NCBI GenBank assembly: GCA_023261685.1
Contig: JAHFOM010000009.1
Span: 3,795-22,806, forward strand
Length of the DNA: 19,012 nucleotides
Direction of reading: 5' to 3'
DNA from: Candidatus Moraniibacteriota bacterium
Lineage (GTDB): Bacteria; Patescibacteriota; Minisyncoccia; Moranbacterales; UBA1568
In this document: piece after piece, positions 12,994 to 19,012 of the stretch
How the letters are laid out: every line of letters starts with the position of its first letter
Position numbering within the stretch: position 1 is the stretch's first letter
Translations under genes and position numbers: made by a program
Notes under the pieces: model-generated
Database searches by the model: none
The model's input: the letters and a program-made list of their open reading frames with translations, nothing else
Told to the model about the DNA's origin: nothing

Positions 12994-13117
12994 AATTTTC
13001 AATGTACGAATTTTCAATTTTCAAAAAATGTTACAATTTTTTAATTTGAAAATTTTGAAATTCAGTCATTGGAAATTGTTTAGAAATTAGAAATTGGCAA
13101 TTAGAAATTTCCTCATT
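12994..13117. repeat. Low-complexity AT-rich spacer between dnaB and recR
   Basis: About 124 nt of overlapping variants of GAAATT and TTTTCAA. Segments 13008-13025 and 13045-13063 are nearly reverse complements and could form a long stem. It continues to the recR start, which has no Shine-Dalgarno. No gene seen in it. Confidence 0.7.
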
Positions 13118-13714
13118 ATGCATTACCCTAAAGTCTTCCAATCGCTCATCGCGCATTTTGCCTCTCTTCCCTCAGTCGGGCCGAAGATGGCCGAGCGCGT
13201 CGTACTGTATCTTTTCAAACAGGACGAGGAGAAACTCCAAAGCTTCGCTGAAAGTCTCGAGGCGCTCCACCACCTGAAAAGCTGCCGGCGCTGTTTTCAT
13301 ATCGCCGAAAGCGAACTCTGCCATATCTGCGCGGATACCAAACGCTTCACTGAAACGCTCTGCGTCGTCGAAGAACCGCTTGATGTCATCGCCATCGAGC
13401 GCACGGGATCATACCAAGGACTCTACCACGTCATCGGTGGACTGATTGAAAGCGGGCGAAACGACAACAGTCACACCCTCCGCATCGCCGAACTTCTCAA
13501 ACGCGTCGAGGATGAATCCATCAAAGAAGTCATCCTCGCCACCAATCCGACGACCGAGGGCGACCTGACGGCACTCTACCTCAAAAAGAAACTCGAACCC
13601 TACAAAATAAAGATCACGCGTATCGGTCGCGGAATGGCAACCGGCGGCGACATCGAATATGCCGACGATCTGACCCTCATCGCTTCCTTGACAAATCGCA
13701 AAGAACTGGTATAA
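13118..13714 (+). CDS. recR: Recombination mediator protein RecR
   Basis: 198-aa RecR, which with RecO (and RecF) helps load RecA on SSB-coated gaps. The helix-hairpin-helix reads LPSVGPKMAERVVLYL (17-32), the C4 zinc site uses C56, C59, C68 and C71 (SCRRCF...LCHICAD), and the TOPRIM domain starts LCVVEEPLDVIAIERTG (81-97), with GGLIESGR after it and ATNPTTEGDLTALYL later. The C-terminus has RIGRGMATGGDIEYAD, as usual. ATG at 13118 gives the standard length; an in-frame TTG at 13094 lies in repeat sequence and is rejected. It follows dnaB on the same strand, 124 nt away, and could be co-transcribed. Its last codons contain a promoter for the next gene. Confidence 0.96.
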   Translation: MHYPKVFQSLIAHFASLPSVGPKMAERVVLYLFKQDEEKLQSFAESLEALHHLKSCRRCFHIAESELCHICADTKRFTETLCVVEEPLDVIAIERTGSYQGLYHVIGGLIESGRNDNSHTLRIAELLKRVEDESIKEVILATNPTTEGDLTALYLKKKLEPYKIKITRIGRGMATGGDIEYADDLTLIASLTNRKELV

Positions 13715-13715
13715 T
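13688..13715 (+). promoter_or_regulatory. Promoter inside the 3' end of recR
   Basis: TTGACA (13688-13693), 16-nt spacer, TATAAT (13710-13715). Both hexamers are perfect consensus. The expected transcript start near 13722 excludes the upstream ATG at 13714 and fixes the start of the next gene near 13756-13759. Confidence 0.8.
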
Positions 13716-13758
13716 GGCAGTAGTTTCCCTCAACCAAATACTTGGAGGAAAAAGCGTG

Positions 13759-13980
13759 ATGCCAGACGAAAAAATTGTTCCTTTTCCCCGGCAAGTAATA
13801 GGGAAAAAGTCTCGCGTAATTTCTTTGGAGTTTCAAAGGGGAAACAATATCATCCGTTCCCCCCGGATTCTCTCAAGAAGGGACACCACCTCTTTCACGA
13901 TTACCAATGAGGACGAAGCGTCGGTAATCGTAAGGTTTTTTCGTGAGCATACGTCTGACAAACCATCAGACAAACCTTAA
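13759..13980 (+). CDS. Small basic protein, unknown
   Basis: 73 aa: MPDEKIVPFPRQVIGKKSRVISLEF, a basic middle (NIIRSPRILSRRDTTSFTI), then TNEDEASVIVRFFREH and a tail with the duplicated SDKPSDKP. No family recognised; it looks soluble with strand-rich segments. Start chosen at ATG 13759 (or GTG 13756) because GGAGG lies at 13744-13748 and a consensus promoter at 13688-13715 would start the RNA after the in-frame ATG at 13714. A terminator follows immediately (13982-14017). The complete unit of promoter, Shine-Dalgarno and terminator supports expression. Confidence 0.65.
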   Translation: MPDEKIVPFPRQVIGKKSRVISLEFQRGNNIIRSPRILSRRDTTSFTITNEDEASVIVRFFREHTSDKPSDKP

Positions 13981-13981
13981 C

Positions 13982-14017
13982 CCCCGGAAGCAGACACTGC
14001 TCCGGGGTACTTTTTTT
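13982..14017 (+). terminator. Terminator of the 73-aa gene
   Basis: Stem CCCCGG(A)AGCAG (13982-13993, one bulged A) with CTGCTCCGGGG (13997-14007), loop ACA, then T7 at 14011-14017. Confidence 0.88.
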
Positions 14018-14070
14018 ATTACCGAACAAAGTGCCGGTACAATCGGGTGCATACGCATTATAACCGTGGG

Positions 14071-14173
14071 GATTGACAGAAAAAGGCTGCGGAATGTTTT
14101 TTAGGGAACCATTGGGCGAAGTCTACTTCGGACGGGTTCATCTAAAAACTTTTGCTGTCTTTTTCTGCTTTTT
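14071..14173 (+). ncRNA. Candidate small RNA: long rod-shaped hairpin
   Basis: Between two terminators, 14075-14122 folds back on 14125-14169 almost without interruption. Nested pairings, outer to inner: 14077-14085 with 14159-14167 (9 bp), 14089-14094 with 14150-14155, 14096-14101 with 14144-14149, 14106-14110 with 14135-14139, and 14117-14122 with 14125-14130 (the innermost pairs open to form a loop). The rod is followed by T5 (14169-14173). A TATAAC (14059-14064) sits 7 nt before position 14072, but its -35 is poor (GGTACA, 14036-14041). No ORF here looks real. The shape recalls 6S or SRP RNA, but I see no conserved SRP tetraloop motif, so no class is assigned. Confidence 0.4.
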
Positions 14174-14183
14174 ATTACTTAGG

Positions 14184-14220
14184 TTCAAAAAACAGCACCG
14201 CCTTGGCGGTGCTGTTTTTG
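14184..14220. terminator. Terminator of rplU (bidirectional)
   Basis: Perfect 15-bp stem: 14188-14202 with 14205-14219 (core ACAGCACCGCC), A5/T5 at the ends. It lies 17 nt past the rplU stop on the - strand and could also end any + strand transcript from the RNA candidate upstream. Confidence 0.9.
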
Positions 14221-14236
14221 TTGGTTCTAACGTGTC

Positions 14237-14548
14237 TTACTTCACAGAAATCTTGGTAATCTCGACTTCAGTATAGGACTGTCGATGACCATAATGGACG
14301 AGGTAGCGTTTTTTCGGCTTGTACTTGATACCGGTGACTTTTTTGGCACGATCCTGTACCAGCACCTTGCCTTCGACCAGAGCGGCTTCCAGTACCGGCG
14401 TGCCGATATGCACCTCCTTGTCATCACCGATAAAGAGCGTCTCAAATTTCACGGTTCCCCCGATTTCGTCGGTCAGTTTCTCTATCTTGATCTTCTGTCC
14501 GAGAGATACCTTGTACTGCTTTCCGCCAGTCCTGATAATTGCCAACAT
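14237..14548 (-). CDS. rplU: 50S ribosomal protein L21
   Basis: 103-aa L21, a 23S rRNA-binding protein of the large subunit. It begins MLAIIRTGGKQYKVSLGQ, the classic L21 N-terminus, with IEKL, VLVEGKVLVQDRAKK-like central strands (read as AALVEGKVLVQDRAKK) and the C-terminal YKPKKRYLVHYGHRQSYTEVEI, corresponding to the usual RR..GHRQ.yT...I block. Start placed at 14548; an in-frame ATG at 14566 adds MAYLSN and has a weak AGGT before it, so it cannot be excluded. rpmA (L27), usually the next gene, is absent: a terminator follows at once. Confidence 0.95.
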   Translation of the reverse strand: MLAIIRTGGKQYKVSLGQKIKIEKLTDEIGGTVKFETLFIGDDKEVHIGTPVLEAALVEGKVLVQDRAKKVTGIKYKPKKRYLVHYGHRQSYTEVEITKISVK

Positions 14549-14580
14549 ATTCGATAAATAAGCCATTTATATACCTACAT

Positions 14581-14609
14581 ACTCTACACTCTTTCTCGAA
14601 AACTGTCAA
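14581..14609 (-). promoter_or_regulatory. Putative rplU promoter
   Basis: On the - strand: perfect TTGACA (complement of 14604-14609), 17-nt spacer, TAGAGT (complement of 14581-14586). Confidence 0.55.
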
Positions 14610-14644
14610 ACAGCAATTCTTACATTCCATTCCGATAGGCAATG

Positions 14645-14679
14645 ATTCAGCCACCAAAAGAATTTTTTGGCGGTTGAAT
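14645..14679. repeat. Intergenic inverted repeat between alaS and rplU
   Basis: 15-bp arms 14645-14659 and 14665-14679 with 13 of 15 exact matches, around GAATT. No T tract on either side, so not a clear terminator. It lies upstream of the rplU promoter and downstream of alaS. A shorter imperfect inverted repeat (14721-14743) is closer to the alaS stop. Confidence 0.5.
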
Positions 14680-14757
14680 TGAGATGAGTAACAGTACACT
14701 TCAGATGAAGATTGAGGATTGATAACCTCCTGCTCCGGTTACCAGCATCTTCCTGAC

Positions 14758-16632
14758 TTACGCTAACGTCGCCTTGATCCTCCGGACACCGGCAGATGTT
14801 GCCTCTTCTTTGATAATTTTGAATGTACCAGTAATGGCTGTTGTATCAGCGACGTGCGGACCACCGCACAATTCTTGGGAATACACGCTGCCATCAGTGG
14901 CGCGGACAGTGTAGACGTTTACGACATCGGGATACTTTTCCCAGAAGCTCCCCTCCACGCCGGCTTTCTTGGCTTCATCTTTCGGCATCTGTTCAATCGT
15001 TACGCTGCATCCTTTGGCGATGGCTTCGTTGACATACGCCTCCACCTGGTCCAAGACTTCCCGCGGCACTTTCTCTGGATAGGTAAAATCAAAACGCGTT
15101 CGTTCTGCAGTGATATTCGATCCGGCCTGATGCACACTGTCACCCAGATATTTGCGCAGTCCGGCAAGCATCAGATGCGTGGCAGTGTGGAGCATCACCG
15201 TCTGTTCTCCCGCATCCGCCAATCCTCCCTTGAACTTCTGCTCGGCGCCTGTTCGCGAAAGCTTCTGATGCTTGAGCATTTCCTTGTGAAATTCTACTGC
15301 ATCAATGGCAATACCCTTCTCTTTTGCGAGCTCCAGAGTCAATTCAAAGGGAAAGCCGTATGTGGAAAACAGGAGAAAGGCATCCTGTCCGGTGAGGCTC
15401 CCACCGATCTGGCGCCGTTCTAGTTCCCGCATCCCCCGCACCAGTGTCTCACGAAATTTTTTTTCCTCATTATCGATGACCGATACGATCATATCCTGCC
15501 TGAGACGCAAGTACGGATATGCCTCAGCATACTGTCCGGTGACAGCCTCAACACACAAAGACAATGACTGTGGCGCGATACCGAGCGTATCCGCAAAACG
15601 AATCGCGCGCCGGAGCAAACGTCGCAAGACATACCCCTGATCGGTATTGGATGGCGAGACGCCGTCAGCAATCAGAAAAACACTGGCGCGGATATGGTCC
15701 AAGAGTATGCGGAAGGCATACGTGTCGTTCGGATCAACCCCATAACGCTTGCCGGAAAGCGTCTCCACTTTCTCTCGAAGCGTATCAAATATATCACCAA
15801 GAAAGATATCGGGATTATCCTGCACCGCCGCCATCAGACGCTCCAATCCCCCGCCGAAATCGACATTTTTCTGTACCAGTTTCTCGAAACCGTCTTCGGT
15901 TTTCCGGTATTCCATAAAAACATTGTTGCCGATCTCCATAAATCGGCCGCAATCGCAGTTGACATGACAAGGATCATTTTTCCATACTGATTGCTCATGC
16001 AGACCATATGTCGCTCCAAAATCCCAAAACATCTCCGTATCCGGACCACCGGGCTCGCCCAGAGGCATATTGCCCGGCACTCCGGCGCGACTCCACCAAT
16101 TTTTCTTTTCTGAATAATAAAAAATATGCTCGCCGGTGCGGATGCCGTCTGTTTCCGGATGTTCTCCGATCTTCGCCTCTACGCCCTTTTCCGCAAACAG
16201 TTTTTGCCACAACTCTGCGGACTGGACGTCCTTAGGTATGCCGAGCACGACATTGCCTTGAAAACACGTGAAATACAGCCGCTTGGGATCAAGCCCTATT
16301 TTTTCAGTCAAGAATTTCCACATCCAAACAATCTGCTCTTCTTTGAAATAATTGCCAAACGACCAATTGCCGAGCATCTCAAAAAATGTCGTATGGCGGT
16401 TATCACCGACTTCCTCGATATCTTGGGCGCGAAAACATTTCTGCGAATCCGCAATACGGGTTCCCAGCGGATGCTTTTCACCAAGAAGATATGGTAGAAT
16501 CGGCTGCATTCCGGATCCGGTAAAGAGAGTCGTCGGATCATTTTCCGGCAGAAGCGGAGCCGAAGGTATGAGAGCATGCTCCTTTTTCTGAAAAAAATCC
16601 AAATAAGCCTTTCTGATGTCGTTACTCTCCAT
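14758..16632 (-). CDS. alaS: Alanyl-tRNA synthetase, short form without C-Ala domain
   Basis: 624-aa class II synthetase that charges tRNA-Ala and edits mischarged Ser/Gly. The catalytic part shows FTGSGMQPILPYLLG (37-51), KCFRAQDIEEVGDNRHTTFF (65-84), MLGNWSFGNYF and GGGLERL (260-266). The editing domain has HTATH (482-486) and CGGPH (589-593), supplying the zinc ligands H482, H486, C589 and H593. The protein ends shortly after, at VRRIKATLA. E. coli AlaRS is about 875 aa and goes on into a linker and C-Ala domain; these are absent here, with a normal stop and no visible frameshift. The start at 16632 has AAGGAGAGG upstream. It is the last visible gene of an apparent four-gene unit, 21 nt after the 75-aa gene. 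Confidence 0.97.
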   Translation of the reverse strand: MESNDIRKAYLDFFQKKEHALIPSAPLLPENDPTTLFTGSGMQPILPYLLGEKHPLGTRIADSQKCFRAQDIEEVGDNRHTTFFEMLGNWSFGNYFKEEQIVWMWKFLTEKIGLDPKRLYFTCFQGNVVLGIPKDVQSAELWQKLFAEKGVEAKIGEHPETDGIRTGEHIFYYSEKKNWWSRAGVPGNMPLGEPGGPDTEMFWDFGATYGLHEQSVWKNDPCHVNCDCGRFMEIGNNVFMEYRKTEDGFEKLVQKNVDFGGGLERLMAAVQDNPDIFLGDIFDTLREKVETLSGKRYGVDPNDTYAFRILLDHIRASVFLIADGVSPSNTDQGYVLRRLLRRAIRFADTLGIAPQSLSLCVEAVTGQYAEAYPYLRLRQDMIVSVIDNEEKKFRETLVRGMRELERRQIGGSLTGQDAFLLFSTYGFPFELTLELAKEKGIAIDAVEFHKEMLKHQKLSRTGAEQKFKGGLADAGEQTVMLHTATHLMLAGLRKYLGDSVHQAGSNITAERTRFDFTYPEKVPREVLDQVEAYVNEAIAKGCSVTIEQMPKDEAKKAGVEGSFWEKYPDVVNVYTVRATDGSVYSQELCGGPHVADTTAITGTFKIIKEEATSAGVRRIKATLA

Positions 16633-16653
16633 AGCGTTCCTCTCCTTGACTGG

Positions 16654-16881
16654 TTAACTGCGTCTCAACTTTTTCTCTATTGCTTCGTATTCATGATGAC
16701 CAATAGTGAAATCATCCGCAAAAATCGACTTCAATGTTTCGATAGCATGGTCGATGTCAGTCTCACCACGACTGTATTGTCTGGCAAGGGCATTCACTTT
16801 TGACGCCCTTGAACCGGAAAGATTCACTCCTTTTGCCTGAATGGTGGAATGGATGATTCTCACGAACGTATCTTGAGTCAT
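16654..16881 (-). CDS. Small helical protein, unknown, upstream of alaS
   Basis: 75 aa, mostly helical by pattern: TFVRIIHSTIQAKGVN, SRASKVNALARQYSRGE, DIDHAIETLKSIFADD, HEYEAIEKKLRRS. No Cys, signal or membrane segment, and no family recognised. It lies 14 nt after the coiled-coil gene and 21 nt before alaS on the same strand, so it is read as part of one operon. It may start at the ATG at 16881, with only a weak AGG upstream. The compact spacing and the alaS ribosome binding site just after its stop support it being a real gene. Confidence 0.65.
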   Translation of the reverse strand: MTQDTFVRIIHSTIQAKGVNLSGSRASKVNALARQYSRGETDIDHAIETLKSIFADDFTIGHHEYEAIEKKLRRS

Positions 16882-16895
16882 ATTGCCTGATATTT

Positions 16896-17168
16896 TTACA
16901 GCGTATCAATCTGCTTTTTGGTGTGCGCTATCGCCTCTTCCGCCAGCTCGATCTCCCTCGTAAGCGAACGCTCCAGCGCTTCCTTTTCCGCTACATCTTT
17001 TTGAAGATGAGAGAGCTCCGTCTTCAGACGGCGGATTTCGGCTACGAGATCGACGTGCTTGCGTGCGAGACGGCCATGGTCTGACTGCAAACCAAACAGC
17101 TCCGTCTGCAAGCGACGCGACTGCGTCTGACGATGGGATATCTCTTCGGGTGTCAGGTTATTTTTCAT
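16896..17168 (-). CDS. Coiled-coil protein, unknown
   Basis: 90 aa, almost entirely a heptad-pattern helix: RRLQTELFGLQSDHGRLARK, DLVAEIRRLKTELSHLQKDV, then EKEALERSLTREIELAEEAI. No membrane segment. It resembles generic short coiled-coil proteins; no family is assigned. Start 17168 has AGGAG and AAGGG purine stretches upstream. It lies 67 nt after the baseplate-J-like membrane protein and 14 nt before the 75-aa gene. A structural or scaffolding role next to the envelope protein is only a guess from position. Confidence 0.7.
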   Translation of the reverse strand: MKNNLTPEEISHRQTQSRRLQTELFGLQSDHGRLARKHVDLVAEIRRLKTELSHLQKDVAEKEALERSLTREIELAEEAIAHTKKQIDTL

Positions 17169-17235
17169 ACGCCCTTCTTTCTCCTGTTCTGAAAAGAAAT
17201 AATACCAGAAGAATACCTTTCAAACAAGGGTCGAC

Positions 17236-19012
17236 TCACTCGACTGCTTCCCCGGGTTCTACAAGAATCATCACCCGGTCTTCGGCAGACGGGACGCTCC
17301 GTACAAACCACTCCGGATGAAAGATCACGCTGATTTTCTTCACGGCCGGAAAAGCATTGAGAACTTCTTGGATAGCGTCTTCACTCTGACCGAGGAGCGC
17401 TTTTTTCAAAGCATCGCGATCGATATCAGATTCCATTGTGACCAGTGCGTGTGCCCGAAGACGCAGAGTCGCTTCGGAAAAGTTGGCGACCGATTCGCTA
17501 TAGGTGATGCTGGATGATACCGGCTTCAAGGTTATCCCCTGCATATCTTTCTTGATCATATTCTCGACTTTCTCACGAACCGCCTTTTCTGAAAAAACAA
17601 AAGCGCGAACCTTGAAAGTATTTTTGTACTCAAACGAGTTGAGAGCGGTGCCGATCTCTGGAAGAGAAACGGGAGACAGAGACATGATATCAATCTGTTC
17701 ATCAAGTATCTTTTCGTCAGGACTGATTCCGCTCCGCATTTCATTCAGAAATGTTTCTTTCGCTTTTTCTTTGGCTTCACGTTCCACCGTATCGAGGTCG
17801 ACTCTGGCGACGACGGTCACATCAGAAGTGCCGGCATCCCCGCCGCCAACCATAGCTTTCGTCGATTTTGCTGAAAAAGCGGCATATTTCGGGTTACCTT
17901 TGAAACCGGGGATAGTGAACGTCGTCGGATCAAGATTATACGCTTCTCCTGATTGATCGGCGATGACGGTCGTTTCGATGACACCAGCTTCTTGCTTGCC
18001 GTTAGTATTCGTCATGCCCGGGACGGTCACACCGTTCACCAGACGAAAGAGCTTGCCATCCGCGGCCTCCAAACGAGTAGTAGCGATGAGCGGCTGGGGA
18101 TCAGTACTGAAATTATTATAAATAATCACCGACCCGCGGGCTTTCTGATTGACACCACCGGATTTTCCGGTAGTCGTAGCTGTCAGGATCGTTTCTATAT
18201 CTTTCTCAAGCACACGCACAGCGATAATCGCGTCATCCGAACCGGAGGCATCGGCAACGCGCCCCGTCATTTCGACGTCAGTCGGCTGTACGACGGTATA
18301 CGGTATTACATGCACTTCAGCTTTCGGAAGAAAGATAAACAACATCACCCCGATAAGTGATAAAAGCGATACGCCGCCCAAAACGAAAAAAATGGTATGT
18401 GCTTTCTTACCGGTAATTGATACGTTTTTCTCTCTCGGCTTTTCTTCCGGAAGCGCTGGCGCCGGCATCGAACGCGTACCATTGTAGAAATTCTTGAGCC
18501 GATTATTGCGTTCATCATCTCCGGCAGATTTTGATTGGAAGGATGGCGCCGGTGAGACTGCCGACCGAAAAGTTGGCGCCGGAGAAAAAACTTGTGCCGA
18601 CTGGAGAGGAATATCCATCCTATTGGGTACAGGTGCGGGTGTCTCCTCCAGACGCTTGGAATTGAGACTGGTGAGCTTGTCCGGGGTGGCATTGCGGACA
18701 CGTAACATCGTCTGCTCCGTTTCTCGAGAGAGTTGAGGGGAAGCCTTGGGAATACTACTGGCCGAGGCGGATACGGTGCTCCCTTGGGAAGCATAGAAAT
18801 CAGCGCTGCCGATAGCGTCGGAGCGTGGCATCTCGGGAGGCGTTTCCACCGAAAGAGGGACTACCGGTGCGAGAGCGCCCTGATGAGCGGTTAACTCCAA
18901 GTGAGTTTCTTTGCGGGAAAAATCCTCAGAATAGTTTTCTGTCGCCACTCCGGCTTTTTCGGCCAACATCCTGCCCATCTCATCCTGACTGACAATGATA
19001 ATCTTTTTCCCC
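17236..19012 (-). CDS. Membrane-anchored protein with baseplate-J-like extracytoplasmic region, 5' end cut by window
   Basis: At least 591 codons, open to the right edge. The frame stays open upstream of the ATG at 18978 (GKKIIIVSQDEMGRMLAEKAG across that ATG), so the true start is outside. Layout from that ATG: the end of an alpha/beta-like N-terminal domain, a low-complexity Pro/Ser/Ala linker (about 30-185, with SPAPTFRSA and SPAPSFQSK as a repeat), one membrane helix (about 195-217, FFVLGGVSLLSLIGVMLFIF), then a long beta-rich outer region. This region includes ARGSVIIYNNFSTDPQPL and LEAADGKLFRLVNGVTVPG, resembling the baseplate J/gp47 fold, and a late VESDID-like, KKISVIFHPEWF section. 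The topology suggests N-in, C-out. Function unknown; I associate this layout with CPR surface proteins. Confidence 0.75.
   Translation of the reverse strand, partial: GKKIIIVSQDEMGRMLAEKAGVATENYSEDFSRKETHLELTAHQGALAPVVPLSVETPPEMPRSDAIGSADFYASQGSTVSASASSIPKASPQLSRETEQTMLRVRNATPDKLTSLNSKRLEETPAPVPNRMDIPLQSAQVFSPAPTFRSAVSPAPSFQSKSAGDDERNNRLKNFYNGTRSMPAPALPEEKPREKNVSITGKKAHTIFFVLGGVSLLSLIGVMLFIFLPKAEVHVIPYTVVQPTDVEMTGRVADASGSDDAIIAVRVLEKDIETILTATTTGKSGGVNQKARGSVIIYNNFSTDPQPLIATTRLEAADGKLFRLVNGVTVPGMTNTNGKQEAGVIETTVIADQSGEAYNLDPTTFTIPGFKGNPKYAAFSAKSTKAMVGGGDAGTSDVTVVARVDLDTVEREAKEKAKETFLNEMRSGISPDEKILDEQIDIMSLSPVSLPEIGTALNSFEYKNTFKVRAFVFSEKAVREKVENMIKKDMQGITLKPVSSSITYSESVANFSEATLRLRAHALVTMESDIDRDALKKALLGQSEDAIQEVLNAFPAVKKISVIFHPEWFVRSVPSAEDRVMILVEPGEAVE

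Noticed and set aside
12994..13117. CRISPR-like array in the repetitive dnaB-recR spacer
   Set aside because: The repeated words are short, overlapping and irregular, with no constant repeat/unique spacer pattern.
14117..14130. Possible tRNA or SRP RNA within 14071-14219
   Set aside because: No T-arm GGTTCRANYCC consensus, no cloverleaf, and no SRP tetraloop motif. Kept only as an unclassified RNA candidate.
14073..14276. 67-codon + strand frame starting with TTG
   Set aside because: It reads through a strong hairpin terminator and into rplU antisense, and its sequence is explained by the rod-like inverted repeat.

Overview
The window looks like a chromosomal piece of a Patescibacteria (CPR, Parcubacteria/Moranbacteria-like) genome. 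That is an inference from several traits. AlaRS is short (624 aa) and ends right after its editing domain. HrcA is short (251 aa). The hrcA-grpE-dnaK cluster has no dnaJ. Genes are small and tightly packed, many starts lack a Shine-Dalgarno (SD) sequence, and there is a membrane-anchored baseplate-J-like protein of a type I associate with CPR genomes. TGA is used as an ordinary stop (dnaB, the baseplate-J-like gene, the 69-aa gene), so the UGA-recoded lineages (Gracilibacteria/Absconditabacteria) are excluded. No tRNA, rRNA, CRISPR array, insertion sequence or prophage module was recognised.

Layout. (1) 1-816: tail of a GlsB/YeaQ-type small membrane protein, a shared bidirectional terminator, and the ribosome-assembly GTPase ysxC. 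(2) 903-3660: three diverged GNAT-like acyltransferase paralogues on the + strand. The laccase-domain gene pgeF lies on the - strand between the first and second, and carries an in-frame 36-nt palindrome. (3) 3760-7613: a two-helix membrane protein, then the heat-shock operon hrcA-grpE-dnaK (- strand) under a CIRCE-overlapped promoter. (4) 7632-9715: small cysteine-rich proteins, yidD, and a divergent CorA-family transporter lacking the canonical GMN motif. (5) 9806-13980: cysS, a 67-aa unknown gene with a perfect consensus promoter, replicative helicase dnaB, recR and a 73-aa unknown. (6) 13982-14548: a terminator, a rod-like possible small RNA, another terminator and rplU. (7) 14758-19012: an apparent operon on the - strand (baseplate-J-like membrane protein, coiled-coil protein, 75-aa unknown, alaS); its first gene runs off the right edge.

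The window is mostly housekeeping: translation (ysxC, cysS, alaS, rplU), protein folding (hrcA/grpE/dnaK), membrane protein insertion (yidD), replication and recombination (dnaB, recR), and cell-wall or nucleoside housekeeping (pgeF). The least explained parts are the GNAT cluster, the palindrome inside pgeF, the apparently leaderless promoters of yidD and dnaB, the rod-shaped RNA candidate near 14075-14173, and the small unknown proteins. No gene-free stretch exceeds 300 nt. The longest are 7945-8231 (promoter, long leader and terminator), 13981-14236 (two terminators and the RNA candidate) and 14567-14757 (rplU promoter and an inverted repeat).
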